Part shown: positions 46,023 to 55,900 of the stretch, piece by piece
How positions within the stretch are numbered: the stretch's first letter is position 1
Layout: every line of letters begins with the position of its first letter
From: Commensalibacter intestini A911
GTDB lineage: Bacteria; Pseudomonadota; Alphaproteobacteria; Acetobacterales; Acetobacteraceae
Direction of reading: 5' to 3'
Length of the DNA: 64,000 nt
NCBI RefSeq assembly: GCF_000231445.1
Contig: NZ_AGFR01000009.1
Location: 1 to 64,000 of the forward strand
Notes under the pieces: model-generated
Seen by the model: only the letters and a program-made list of their open reading frames with translations
What the model was told of the DNA's origin: nothing
Databases searched by the model: none
Made by a program: the position numbers and the translations under genes

Positions 46023-46841
46023 CTATTCCGCCTGTTGATTTTTCTTATTTAACGAAAAATTAACAGGTACGTTGGTTTTTATTACAGGCTGTCCTGGTGC
46101 AGCCTGACATTTAATCGTTTGCACAGCACTTACCGCAGCACGATCCAAATCAAAAAAACCACTACTTTCAACAACTTCAACTTTCTGAACTTGTCCATCA
46201 GGTAATAGTTGATAACTCACCTTAACAACCCCTTCCTCATGTCGCCTACGTGCAGCCATAGGCATAGGATAATTTTTAGGTAAACCGCTACATCGCTGCG
46301 CTGCGGTCAGAGCTTTACTGGATGGTTGAGCAGAATGCGCAGTCATCGTTGTTGACGGTTGCATTGTTGATTGTGCGGTCTGAGAGGCTGCTGGATGTAA
46401 AGCTTTGTTTGTCTCTGTATGCTCTGATGACTGTGAATGGGTAGATATTTTTTCTCTGATAACAGGTTGAGACTTTATAACAGCTAAAGGTGCGATAGAA
46501 TCTGTTTGAGGCAAAGGCTCTGAAACACTAGGTTGCTCTAACTCTGGGGCTTGAGGTTCATTCTGAAACGTGTCTGGTAACGAAGCAGCTTCTTCTGGAA
46601 TAGGTAACGCCTCCGGCACTTCATAAGCAACCTCTACCGTAGAGTGCAAAGGATTATCATGCTTAGGAATATCCATACACCAAAAAGCAATCAACAAACA
46701 AAAACCATGCAATATAATAGCAACAAAACCATCCCCCACCAAACGACCGGAACCTATCTTCGTTAATATAGGCACCATACGTGATGAGGGAACAGGCATA
46801 TCCAAAACATCTATTGACGGTAAAATCGGTTCCTGTTTCAT
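46023..46841 (-). CDS. TonB energy-transducer protein
   Basis: 272 residues from the ATG at 46841; a TTG five codons upstream is the alternative start. It has one membrane helix (near residue 40-60), a long Pro/Glu/Ser/Thr-rich periplasmic spacer, and a C-terminal TonB domain with the YPMPMAARRRHEEGVVKVSYQL block, then VVESSGFFDLDRAAV. It transmits the proton-motive force from ExbBD to outer-membrane receptors. It is adjacent and divergent to the DUF2946 gene and the OprC-like receptor, suggesting a dedicated transducer. No exbB/exbD is in the window. Confidence 0.88.
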   Translation of the reverse strand: MKQEPILPSIDVLDMPVPSSRMVPILTKIGSGRLVGDGFVAIILHGFCLLIAFWCMDIPKHDNPLHSTVEVAYEVPEALPIPEEAASLPDTFQNEPQAPELEQPSVSEPLPQTDSIAPLAVIKSQPVIREKISTHSQSSEHTETNKALHPAASQTAQSTMQPSTTMTAHSAQPSSKALTAAQRCSGLPKNYPMPMAARRRHEEGVVKVSYQLLPDGQVQKVEVVESSGFFDLDRAAVSAVQTIKCQAAPGQPVIKTNVPVNFSLNKKNQQAE

Positions 46842-47003
46842 CGTATTATTTTGCAATCATATTCATTTATGCACTTTATTCACTGCTTTGTTGATATACC
46901 TGCCACACTAATAAAGCAATTCTTCTATTTCAAGAAAAACATATTTGACAACTCTATCCTTTTTCACCAGAAAAGAAACACATTATATAAAACAAGATTG
47001 TCA

Positions 47004-47459
47004 ATGCAGCCTCTTAATTTACATATTAATTGGATACAAAATAGAAATAAAAACCATCATTCTGGTTCTTTATACGCTATTTATGTCGTATTGACTCTGT
47101 TTATCCTTCAATTGCTAATGGCACCATTAACTTTCAGCAATTGGTGGCATTGCCCAATGATGATGGGTGAGAGCTCGGCTTCTGTTACTCCAATGAATAT
47201 GGATGAGTGCATGCATATGAGCAATATGCAGCCTAGCAAAGAAACCAAGCAAGACCATCATCAGAAGTCTCAGCATGGAATGGTTTTATGCCCTCTATGT
47301 ACCAGCTTTGCATTACCTACGCCTTTATTATCAGGAAACCCAGAGTTACCCGTTCTTAGTGTGGCAATCATTGCGTATCAAATGAAAGCCTATTTCTCTC
47401 AAGCACCACCCACGGTTTTAACAAATAACCACCCCCCTAGAGCACCGCCCATTCTTTGA
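47004..47459 (+). CDS. DUF2946-like Met/His/Cys-rich membrane protein
   Basis: 151 residues from the ATG at 47004; the open frame extends to 46851, but that segment overlaps tonB and looks non-coding. One membrane segment (about 23-45) is followed by an extracytoplasmic region dense in metal ligands: HCPMMMG, then MNMDECMHMSNM, then several His and a CPLC motif in a GMVLCPLCTSFALP context typical of DUF2946. Met/His/Cys clusters of this kind bind Cu(I). Positioned just before an OprC-like receptor gene, so a periplasmic copper-handling role is likely but inferred. Confidence 0.75.
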   Translation: MQPLNLHINWIQNRNKNHHSGSLYAIYVVLTLFILQLLMAPLTFSNWWHCPMMMGESSASVTPMNMDECMHMSNMQPSKETKQDHHQKSQHGMVLCPLCTSFALPTPLLSGNPELPVLSVAIIAYQMKAYFSQAPPTVLTNNHPPRAPPIL

Positions 47460-47537
47460 TTCTGACTTGGCTTTTCTTCAATCAGTTAAGAAAAGCAACT
47501 TACTCTATTTTTGTCTATTTTATATCAGAGTCAAATA

Positions 47538-49739
47538 ATGTTCTCTTCTCCACGCTCGAGCTATAAACTCTCGTTACTGCTCTCTGTTTTCTTTATTCAC
47601 GCGGCCCCCTCTTTGGCAGCAGAAACACCGTCTTCTCAAGCTGTATCTTCAAATACAACGCAGCCTATTCCTGCCATTAATATTAATGCAGATGATGTAT
47701 CGGATGATCCAACAGAAATTACACCTGGCAGCACGCTTTTAAAAGCAGATCAGCTTAAAGACATTGTTAATAATAGTCCCGATACAGGTGCATTATTAGA
47801 AAACCAAATGGGGGTTAGTCTGTATAAATCAGGTCGTATTGCCTCTTTGCCTGTTTTAAATGGAATGGCAGATGATCGCGTTGCCACCGTTATCGATGGT
47901 ATGCGGATTACTGGAGATTGTCCTAACCATATGAATCCTGCGCTTTCCTATCTTAACCCACACGATGTTTCTGTTGTGAACATCATGGCTGGGATCTCCC
48001 CTGTCAGTTTAGGAGGAGACAGCACCGCAGGAACCATCGACATTGAACGCAAATCCCCTGTTTTCTCAAAGAAAAAAGATAAAATCATTGTTACTAGTCA
48101 AGTTTCTAGTTTTTTTCATAGCAACGGCAAAGGAGTAGGCGTTTCTGGAGATACTACCGTTGCTAATGATCATCTCAGCATTCGATATAATGGGGGGTGG
48201 TCTCAATCAAGAGATTATCACGCAGGTGCTGGTGGTGGAAAAGTAAATTCTACCCAATATAAAATGTTCAATCATGACGTTACCTTAGCCTATAAAAAAG
48301 ATAACCACGTCTTATCTTTAAATATAGGGCAAACAGATACACCTTATGAAGGTTTTCCCAATGCCTATATGGATATGACAAAGAATCAATCAGTATTTAT
48401 TAATGGAAAATATAAAGGTGATTTTGATTGGGGAACATTGGAGGCTCGTGGCTATTGGCAACGTGTGACACACGTCATGAATATGCTGAGAGATAAAGGC
48501 GGACATACTGCGACAACAGGCATGCCCATGAATAATATTGGACGTTTAGCAGGATATGATATCAAAGGCAGTGTTTATTTAGATGATAAAAACACCCTCC
48601 GTATCGGAAATGAATTTGCTTATTACACTTTAAATGATTGGTGGCCTCCCCTACAAGGCAGCATGATGATGGGGCCTAATACCTATCACAATATTAATAA
48701 TGGCCACCGCAATCGTGTAGGAACCTATGCAGAGCTCGAAACACAATGGAACCATAAAGTAACGACATTGCTTGGCGTCAGAAATGATGTTGTGATGATG
48801 AATACAGGGCAAGTTTCTGGTTATCAAGGCTTAACAGGCATGAATGCAGCTGAGCGCACTGCAATAGATCGTTTTAATAGTGCCAACCGTGGAAAAACAG
48901 ACGTCAATTTTGATGTCACAGCTCTATTACGTTGGAAACTGGATCCTCATTTAACATGGGAAACTGGGTATGCTCGCAAAACGCGTTCACCCAATCTTTA
49001 TGAACGTTATTCTTGGGGAACAACAGCCATGGCAACAAAAATGGTTGGCTGGTTCGGAGATGGCAATGGATATGTCGGGAATGTTAACTTAAAACCAGAA
49101 ATTGCCAATACCATTAGCACCAGTTTCAATTTCCATGATGTTCAACAAGAAATTTGGGAATTAAAAATTCAACCTTATTACACTTATATTCATCACTATA
49201 TTAACGTCAACTATCTGGGCAGCATGTCTGGTCGTGGTGGCACAACAGTTTCAATGCTGCAATTTGCCAATCATAATGCCCAACTATATGGGGTAAACTC
49301 TGTTGGCACGTATAATGTTTGGAATGATAAAAAATTTGGAAAAGGCGTTTTACGAGCCAATCTGAATTGGGTTAGAGGCACTGATTTAACCAATCATACC
49401 AATCTATATCATATGATGCCAGTCAATGGCACCTTAAGCCTGAATCAATATATTGGTGCATGGAGTGGACGTATTGAGGGCGAGTTTGTCAATGCAAAAG
49501 GGCTAACCGATCCATTACGCCGTGAGCCAAAAACACCTGGTTATATCTTGTTAAATATTGGCACAAGCTATACATGGAATATGTTCCGTATTGATGGCAG
49601 CATCGACAACGTCATGAACAAGAAATACTATCTTCCCATGGGAGGCTTATCTATTGGTGATCTGATTGCCAACAACCAAGTCAGAGCATTGCCTGGGATT
49701 GGTCGTTCGTTCAACGTCGCTTTAACCGCTAGCTTTTAA
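47538..49739 (+). CDS. TonB-dependent receptor, OprC/NosA-like (putative copper receptor)
   Basis: 733 residues from the ATG at 47538; a TTG at 47511 is the longer alternative. A signal peptide (about 1-27, cleavage near SLAA) is followed by a plug domain and a 22-strand barrel ending in a C-terminal Phe. In the plug, C128-x3-M132 (GDCPNHMNP) matches the CxxxM Cu(I) motif reported for the Pseudomonas OprC copper importer. Met-rich loops (MPMNN, SMMMGP, HMMP) agree. It lies after a Met/His/Cys-rich DUF2946 gene and near a TonB gene, so copper import is the best reading. Its end overlaps the convergent gntK gene by 11 bp. Confidence 0.85.
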   Translation: MFSSPRSSYKLSLLLSVFFIHAAPSLAAETPSSQAVSSNTTQPIPAININADDVSDDPTEITPGSTLLKADQLKDIVNNSPDTGALLENQMGVSLYKSGRIASLPVLNGMADDRVATVIDGMRITGDCPNHMNPALSYLNPHDVSVVNIMAGISPVSLGGDSTAGTIDIERKSPVFSKKKDKIIVTSQVSSFFHSNGKGVGVSGDTTVANDHLSIRYNGGWSQSRDYHAGAGGGKVNSTQYKMFNHDVTLAYKKDNHVLSLNIGQTDTPYEGFPNAYMDMTKNQSVFINGKYKGDFDWGTLEARGYWQRVTHVMNMLRDKGGHTATTGMPMNNIGRLAGYDIKGSVYLDDKNTLRIGNEFAYYTLNDWWPPLQGSMMMGPNTYHNINNGHRNRVGTYAELETQWNHKVTTLLGVRNDVVMMNTGQVSGYQGLTGMNAAERTAIDRFNSANRGKTDVNFDVTALLRWKLDPHLTWETGYARKTRSPNLYERYSWGTTAMATKMVGWFGDGNGYVGNVNLKPEIANTISTSFNFHDVQQEIWELKIQPYYTYIHHYINVNYLGSMSGRGGTTVSMLQFANHNAQLYGVNSVGTYNVWNDKKFGKGVLRANLNWVRGTDLTNHTNLYHMMPVNGTLSLNQYIGAWSGRIEGEFVNAKGLTDPLRREPKTPGYILLNIGTSYTWNMFRIDGSIDNVMNKKYYLPMGGLSIGDLIANNQVRALPGIGRSFNVALTASF

Positions 49740-50286
49740 TGGAATGTTGCTGCAATTGATACAAAATCTTTTGCAGCACCTCTTCAAACGGGTCATTCTT
49801 CACAAGAACCTCAATAAAAGACTCATCTGCATGCGGGGGATCAAGCGTTTCTAGTTGACTAGATAACAAGCTAGCAGGCATAAAATGCCCTTTTCGTTTT
49901 TGTAAACGCTGTAATAAAATATCCTGAGGCACATGAATATAAATAAAATAAAAAGAACCATGAATATCTTTTCTTAAAAGATCACGATAACTCTTTTTCA
50001 ATGCAGAGCAAGTTAAAATTCCACTGCCATTCCCTGTAGTCTCACGTTCTTTTAACCAATCATGACATTTTCCCAACCAAGGTAAACGATCTTCATCTGT
50101 CAAAGGAATCCCTTCTGACATTTTCTGAACATTATGCTCGGAATGTAAACTGTCCCCTTCTTGAAAAGGCCAGTTTAATTGCTGCTGTAATCCTTTTGCC
50201 AGTTTACTTTTCCCACAGCCAGAAACCCCCATCACAACCAATAAAGACGGTTTTATCAAAGAAAGATCGACTATGGGTTTGGTCAT
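49729..50286 (-). CDS. gntK: gluconokinase
   Basis: 185 residues from the ATG at 50286, which sits 7 nt after AGGAG; an in-frame ATG at 50292 is too close to it. P-loop kinase with GVSGCGKSKLA, the GDSLHSEHN substrate region and the TCSALKKSYRD block of the GntK family. It phosphorylates gluconate to 6-phosphogluconate, feeding the pentose-phosphate genes upstream in the same direction. Lies 15 nt after rpiA. Its 3' end overlaps the convergent receptor gene by 11 bp. Confidence 0.94.
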   Translation of the reverse strand: MTKPIVDLSLIKPSLLVVMGVSGCGKSKLAKGLQQQLNWPFQEGDSLHSEHNVQKMSEGIPLTDEDRLPWLGKCHDWLKERETTGNGSGILTCSALKKSYRDLLRKDIHGSFYFIYIHVPQDILLQRLQKRKGHFMPASLLSSQLETLDPPHADESFIEVLVKNDPFEEVLQKILYQLQQHSIKS

Positions 50287-50301
50287 TATCATGCTCCTAT
50301 T

Positions 50302-51003
50302 TTATTTTAAATGATGTAATCCATCATGACCAGCAATTAACACTTCATCTGTGCAATGAATGAATAATCCACACTCCATCACACCAACGATTGAATTAAG
50401 TTCTTTTTCTAGTTTTGCAGGATCAGTAATCAATCCAAAATTACAATCCAAAATCATATTGGAACCATCCGTTAAGAAAAAATCTTTACTCTCTTTTTTC
50501 AATCGAATACTGATCTTTGCACCAATCTTTTCAAGATGCTTTGCCGTTGCTTCCCATCCAAAAGGGGTAACCTCTACAGGAACAGGCGTATGATCACCAA
50601 GCTGATCCACCATTTTACGTTCATCAACCACAACAACGAATTTCTTTGCTGCATAACGAACGATTTTTTCTCTTAATAACGCACCGCCTAGTCCTTTAAT
50701 TAAATTAAAACCCTGACGCGTTACTTCATCAGCGCCATCAATATCTAAATCTAATTCAGGACATGCACCTAACGTCGTTAACTCAATACCAAAAGATTGT
50801 GCTAAATGTGCTGTTTCAATAGAAGTAGGCACACCGACAAAGCGTAATCCTTCTTCTTGCCAACGTTTCCCCAAGGCCTGCACAACACAAGCCGCAGTAC
50901 TTCCACTGCCTAAGCCAACTTTCATTCCTGAAGTCACCAAAGAAGCACCCACTTCACCGACTTTCTGTTTATAAAGTTCTATTTGACTTGTATCTGTACT
51001 CAT
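50302..51003 (-). CDS. rpiA: ribose-5-phosphate isomerase A
   Basis: 233 residues. RpiA family with GLGSGSTA near residue 30, the DIDGADE catalytic region, LIKGLGGALLREK, and the Lys/Glu/Asp sites preserved. It interconverts ribulose-5-phosphate and ribose-5-phosphate. Located between pgl and gntK on the same strand, with a hairpin in the gap to pgl. Confidence 0.96.
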   Translation of the reverse strand: MSTDTSQIELYKQKVGEVGASLVTSGMKVGLGSGSTAACVVQALGKRWQEEGLRFVGVPTSIETAHLAQSFGIELTTLGACPELDLDIDGADEVTRQGFNLIKGLGGALLREKIVRYAAKKFVVVVDERKMVDQLGDHTPVPVEVTPFGWEATAKHLEKIGAKISIRLKKESKDFFLTDGSNMILDCNFGLITDPAKLEKELNSIVGVMECGLFIHCTDEVLIAGHDGLHHLK

Positions 51004-51030
51004 TTACTCTTCCTATTAACTTACCCAGTC

Positions 51031-51066
51031 AATTCTCTATTCTTTCACCTGAAACAATAGAGAATT
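51031..51066. other. intercistronic hairpin pgl / rpiA
   Basis: AATTCTCTATT / AATAGAGAATT, an 11-bp perfect stem with a 14-nt loop and no T tract. Could stabilise the pgl message end or attenuate expression of rpiA and gntK. Confidence 0.5.
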
Positions 51067-51077
51067 TACCTAATAAC

Positions 51078-51842
51078 TTATTCTCCGCCCGCAGCGCGAT
51101 CAAGAATCCAATGTAACTCACCTTCTGTTTTAATCGCAGCAGAGGGATAAGGCTTGTCTTCATCACGCACTTCACGAATAATTTGTGCTTTACTTTCCCC
51201 ACTAACCACAAACATCACAAAACGACTGGAAGCAATCGCAGAATACGTTAATGTCATTCTTTTATGAGGCGCATCAGAAGGTTGGCTCCAAGAAACCCAT
51301 TTATCTTTTTCTTGTAAAACTGGGGTGCCAGGGAATAAAGATGCTGTATGACCATCTCCACCCAAACCTAATAAAACAATATCAAATAAAGGCTTTCCTT
51401 TTTCTAATGTTTTAGAACCATAAATGGCCTGTAATTCAGCCTGATAAATCTCTGCTGCTTTTGCAGGATCATCCAAAACTGGCATTGGATGCACATTACG
51501 GAAAGGAATATCAATATGAGCCAACAAAGATTCTTTGACCATATGAAAATTACTGTCTGAATCTGTATGAGGAACCATTCTCTCATCCCCAAAGAATAAA
51601 TGAATTTTATCCCATGGCATACGATCTGCATATTCAGAGCTACCTAATAACTCATATAATCTTTTTGGCGTCGAACCTCCAGATAGTGCGATCCGCAAAG
51701 GTTCCCCTTGTTTTTCTTCTGCGTGATGTAAAATAGAACTGGCCAAATATTCTGCCTGAGCCGTTGCATCAGATAATACAAGTACATACCCTGTTTGCGC
51801 TGTATGTCCTTTATCTCCATTTTTTTCTATTTTATCACTCAT
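51078..51842 (-). CDS. pgl: 6-phosphogluconolactonase
   Basis: 254 residues from the ATG at 51842, 6 nt after AGAGGA; two upstream in-frame starts (51845, 51848) lie too close to that site. Pgl/DevB family with ALSGGSTPKRLYELL, FFGDERMVPH and LGLGGDGHTASLFPG. It hydrolyses 6-phosphogluconolactone to 6-phosphogluconate in the oxidative pentose-phosphate branch. Lies directly downstream of the HAD phosphatase gene. Confidence 0.95.
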   Translation of the reverse strand: MSDKIEKNGDKGHTAQTGYVLVLSDATAQAEYLASSILHHAEEKQGEPLRIALSGGSTPKRLYELLGSSEYADRMPWDKIHLFFGDERMVPHTDSDSNFHMVKESLLAHIDIPFRNVHPMPVLDDPAKAAEIYQAELQAIYGSKTLEKGKPLFDIVLLGLGGDGHTASLFPGTPVLQEKDKWVSWSQPSDAPHKRMTLTYSAIASSRFVMFVVSGESKAQIIREVRDEDKPYPSAAIKTEGELHWILDRAAGGE

Positions 51843-51933
51843 CATCAATCCTCTTTATAAATATACATCTTTAAATCAAAATAAATGCCATAATAGCGAA
51901 AATAAACGCTTTGTTCTATTAAATAAAAGCTTA

Positions 51934-52776
51934 TTACGCTCTAGGTAGAATATAATGCTCTACCGCATAAGCCCATCCATTTTCTTCATTACTTTTCGTT
52001 TGAAAATGTGCATGACGGTGCACGCGTTCTGTTGATTGTCCCATTGCAATGGATAGTCCTGCAATTTCCAGCATTGGAATATCATTATCCATATCGCCAA
52101 TACAGACAATTTCAGAAATATCTATGCCATATTGCTTACCCAACTCAACCGCTGCAAACCCTTTATTTGCTTTGGGATGCGTAATATCTAAATAATGATC
52201 GGATGAACGTAATGCTCTGACGGTTTCAGGATATTTTTGATTAATTTTCTCGGCAAGCTCATCCAATAAAGCTGTATTTGTCGAAACACCTTCGATTTTA
52301 ACAATTCTATTTTTATACTGATGAATACTATCAATAATCTCAACATCAGCACCAACCACTGCTTTTTCATGGGCAAGAAAAGGATCATTTAGATCAAAAG
52401 CAACCCAATCAAACCCACCAAAAATCCAAGCTTTTACGTCATTCTTTTGTAATAACTCACATACTTCATGGGCATCTTGGGTATTCATTGCTAGGCTAGA
52501 GACGACATCGCCTTTATTCCCGATAATCTCCCCACCATTTAAAGCACCAAAAGGTGTTAAAATATGAAGATCTTTAAAGAACATTTGGATACCTTGAGGC
52601 ATTCTACTGCTTACCAAGCATAAATGTATCCCTGCGTCTTTTAACTTTTGAGCAGCTGCAACTGTTTCTGGTGTTAAGCTTTTATCATCTGTTAACAATG
52701 TTCCATCAATATCTGAAACAAGTAATTTTACTTTTCCTGTTGCTTCTTTTTTCTTATTTGTCTGACTTAAATTCAA
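51934..52776 (-). CDS. Cof-type HAD hydrolase
   Basis: 280 residues, starting at a TTG with a strong AAGGAGG about 5 nt upstream and no in-frame ATG near the N terminus. HAD superfamily class IIB: nucleophile motif SDIDGTLLTDD, SSRMP, Lys in IVKIEG, and GDMDNDIPML. Enzymes of this type dephosphorylate sugar phosphates or related metabolites. Its place between PFOR and pgl hints at a sugar-phosphate substrate, but none can be named. The TTG start may lower expression. Confidence 0.85.
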   Translation of the reverse strand: MNLSQTNKKKEATGKVKLLVSDIDGTLLTDDKSLTPETVAAAQKLKDAGIHLCLVSSRMPQGIQMFFKDLHILTPFGALNGGEIIGNKGDVVSSLAMNTQDAHEVCELLQKNDVKAWIFGGFDWVAFDLNDPFLAHEKAVVGADVEIIDSIHQYKNRIVKIEGVSTNTALLDELAEKINQKYPETVRALRSSDHYLDITHPKANKGFAAVELGKQYGIDISEIVCIGDMDNDIPMLEIAGLSIAMGQSTERVHRHAHFQTKSNEENGWAYAVEHYILPRA

Positions 52777-52904
52777 TCTGTCCTCCTTAACAAAATATAA
52801 TAATTTGTTTTGTTTATCCTATCATGAAAATAAAAACTGTCTCTAGGTAAAAACAAATTCGTTATAAACTCTATGTAAGCACTGAAGGCTTTAATTCAAT
52901 CAAT

Positions 52905-52935
52905 AAAAAACCCCACCATTTTCATGGCAGGGTTT
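52905..52935 (-). terminator. terminator after the pyruvate:ferredoxin oxidoreductase gene
   Basis: On the minus strand AAACCCTGCCAT / ATGGTGGGGTTTTTT forms a 12-bp stem with two G-U wobbles, a 4-nt GAAA loop and a T6 tract. A classical intrinsic terminator that separates the nifJ unit from the HAD-pgl-rpiA-gntK unit. Confidence 0.9.
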
Positions 52936-52960
52936 CATTAGAGCTTAATTTACAATCAAA

Positions 52961-55900
52961 TTAATGTGTTTTAAGCCCAAAAACGACAGGATTAACTTCA
53001 CTGCCTTCAATAGCAGCCAGCGCTTCATATTGTTTATATTTACGAACAACCGCTTGTTGAGCCATATCCATCATTTGTTCTGCTTCATTTGGACGAACAC
53101 GAGCCAAATTACGGTAACGAATTTCATTACCAGCATATTGTTTTAATGGAATAGTTGGTTTTGGAGAGTCTAATTGGAATGGATTTTTACCAATTTTTCT
53201 CATCATTGGATCAAATCTAAACAAAGGCCAATATCCAGAATCTGTAGCCAACCCTTGTTGAACCAATCCTTGACGCATATCCAACCCTTGGCCAATACAA
53301 TGACTATATGCAATAATCAAAGAAGGTCCATCATAGGCTTCTGCTTGACGGAAAACATCCAGTGTATGTTGAGGGTTTGCACCCATAGCCACTTGTCCAA
53401 CATATACGTTATCGTAGGTCATCGCCATTAATGCCAAGTCTTTACGAACAGTTTCTTTACCGCCAGATGCAAATTTTGCAACAGAACCAAATGGTGACGC
53501 CTTAGAAGCTTGTCCCCCAGTATTTGAATACATTTCTGTATCCATCACAAGGATATTTACATTTTGACCAGAAGCTAGAACGTGATCCAAACCGCCATAA
53601 CCAATATCATAAGCCCATCCATCACCACCAACAATCCAAATGCTACGGCGGATAAGATGATCTGCTACGGTTAATAAACGTTTTGCATTGACATCATCAA
53701 TTTGAGATAACTTCGTTTTCAGTTCACCAACACGTAAACGTTGTGCTCTGATTTCTGACTCTTTAGCTTGAGTAGAGGTTAAAATTGCATTAACCAACTC
53801 TTCTCCAACATGATCTTTCATCTTTAACAATAGGCTTGAAGCAACATCTAATTGTTTATCTGCAGCAACTCTGAACCCTAATCCAAATTCAGCGTTATCT
53901 TCATATAAAGAGTTTGACCATGCAGGACCTTTACCTTCGGCATTTTTAGCCCAAGGTGTTACAGGCATATTCCCACCATAAATAGAAGAACAGCCTGTTG
54001 CATTTGCAACTTGTAAACGATCACCAAAAAGTTGTGTTAACACTTTAAGGTATGGCGTTTCACCACAGCCAGCACAAGCGCCAGAGAACTCAAATAAAGG
54101 TTCAAGGAACTGAACACCACGAACGTTAGAGAAGTTAATCTTACTGCGATCATTGACAGGTAATGTATTAAAGAAGTCTAAATTACGTTTTTCACGATCT
54201 AATAGAGTTTCTTTTTCAACCATGTTAATCGCTCTGACATCAGGTTCTGTCGTACTACGTGCAGGACAAACGCTTACACATAAAGTACATCCAGTACAAT
54301 CTTCTACATAAAACTGTAAAGTAAAGTTTGTATTTGGATATCCACGAGCATTCACTGGTGCGGTTTTAAAGTCATCTGGTGCACTATCCAACTCTTTTTT
54401 ATCATAAGTTTTTGCACGGATAACACTATGCGGACAAACATAACCACACTGACCACATTGAATACAAAGATCTTCACGCCATTCTGGAACAAAATCAGAA
54501 ATGCTACGTTTTTCATAAGCAGCTGTACCAGAAGGGAATGTTCCATCAGCAGGAATTAAACTGACAGGCAAATCTTCACCACGTCCAGAGAACATCGGAA
54601 CAATCACATCATGAATGAACTGAGGGGCATCTGCTGGAACTGGATTTTCTTGAGCCACGTTACTGGTTGCATGTTCTGGAACTTTAACTTCAAATAAGTG
54701 ATCACAAGCTGCGTCCACTGCTTTATAGTTCTTTTGAACAATCGCATCGCCTTTAGCTGCATAAGTTTTATGAATTGATTTTTTAATATAATCAATTGCT
54801 TCGTCACGAGGCAACACACCAGAGATTGCAAAGAAACAGGTTTGCAAAATCGTATTGGTACGCATTCCAAGACCGACTTCTTGAGCCACTTTAGACGCAT
54901 CTACAACAAAGAATTTAAGTTTTTTCTCAATAATACGTTGTTGAGTCAAACGAGGTAAATGTTGCCAAACTTCATCTGCACTATAATGAGAATTTAACAA
55001 GAATGTTCCGTTCTCTGCTGCATTTTCCAAAATATCTTGACGATATAAGAAATGGAATTGATGACAGCCAACAAAGTCAGCTTGTTGCACCAAATACGCA
55101 GCTTTAATTGGATTTTTACCAAAACGTAAATGAGAAACGGTTTGTGCGCCTGCTTTACGTGAATCATACACAAAATACCCTTGAGCATATTGCCCAACAT
55201 CTTCTGAGATAATTTTCACACTGTTTTTGTTCGCACCAACAGTACCATCAGACCCAAGACCAAAGAACATCGCACGTTTGGTTTCAGAACTTTCGATATT
55301 AAAGCCGATATCATAATCAAGACTGCTATGAGTTAAATCGTCTTTAATCCCAACAGTAAAGCCATGACGTGGTCTTTCAACTTTTAATTCATCATAAACA
55401 GCTTTAACCATTGCTGGGGTAAAGTCTTTAGAAGACAACCCGTAACGGCCACCAATAATCAATGGTAAAGATGGCCAGTTCCCTCTAGAAACTGCATCAG
55501 CAAGTGTTGCCATCACATCAAGGTATAAAGGTTCACCCAACGCACCAGATTCTTTGGTACGATCCATGACAGCAATACGTTTCACAGTCTTTGGAAGCGC
55601 TGCCAAAATTTGTTGTGCTGGAAATGGACGATATAAACGAACATTTAACACGCCAACAGATTCACCTTGCTGACGCAAAATCTCTGCGGTTTGCTCTGCT
55701 GTTTCTGCTGCAGATCCCATCAGAATAATGACATATTCTGCATTCGGATCACCAACATATTCAACCAAATCATAATGACGGCCAGTAAGCTTTTCAAAGC
55801 GAGCCATATATTCTTCAACGATTTCCGCTGTTTTATTATAATATGGATTAACCGCTTCACGAGCTTGGAAGAATGTATCTGGGTTATGTGCCGTTCCACG

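Noticed and set aside
46851-47003. N-terminal extension of the DUF2946 protein
   Set aside because: It starts within the divergent tonB gene and adds a Phe/Asn/Lys-rich segment unlike the family; the ATG at 47004 gives a normal N terminus with one membrane helix.
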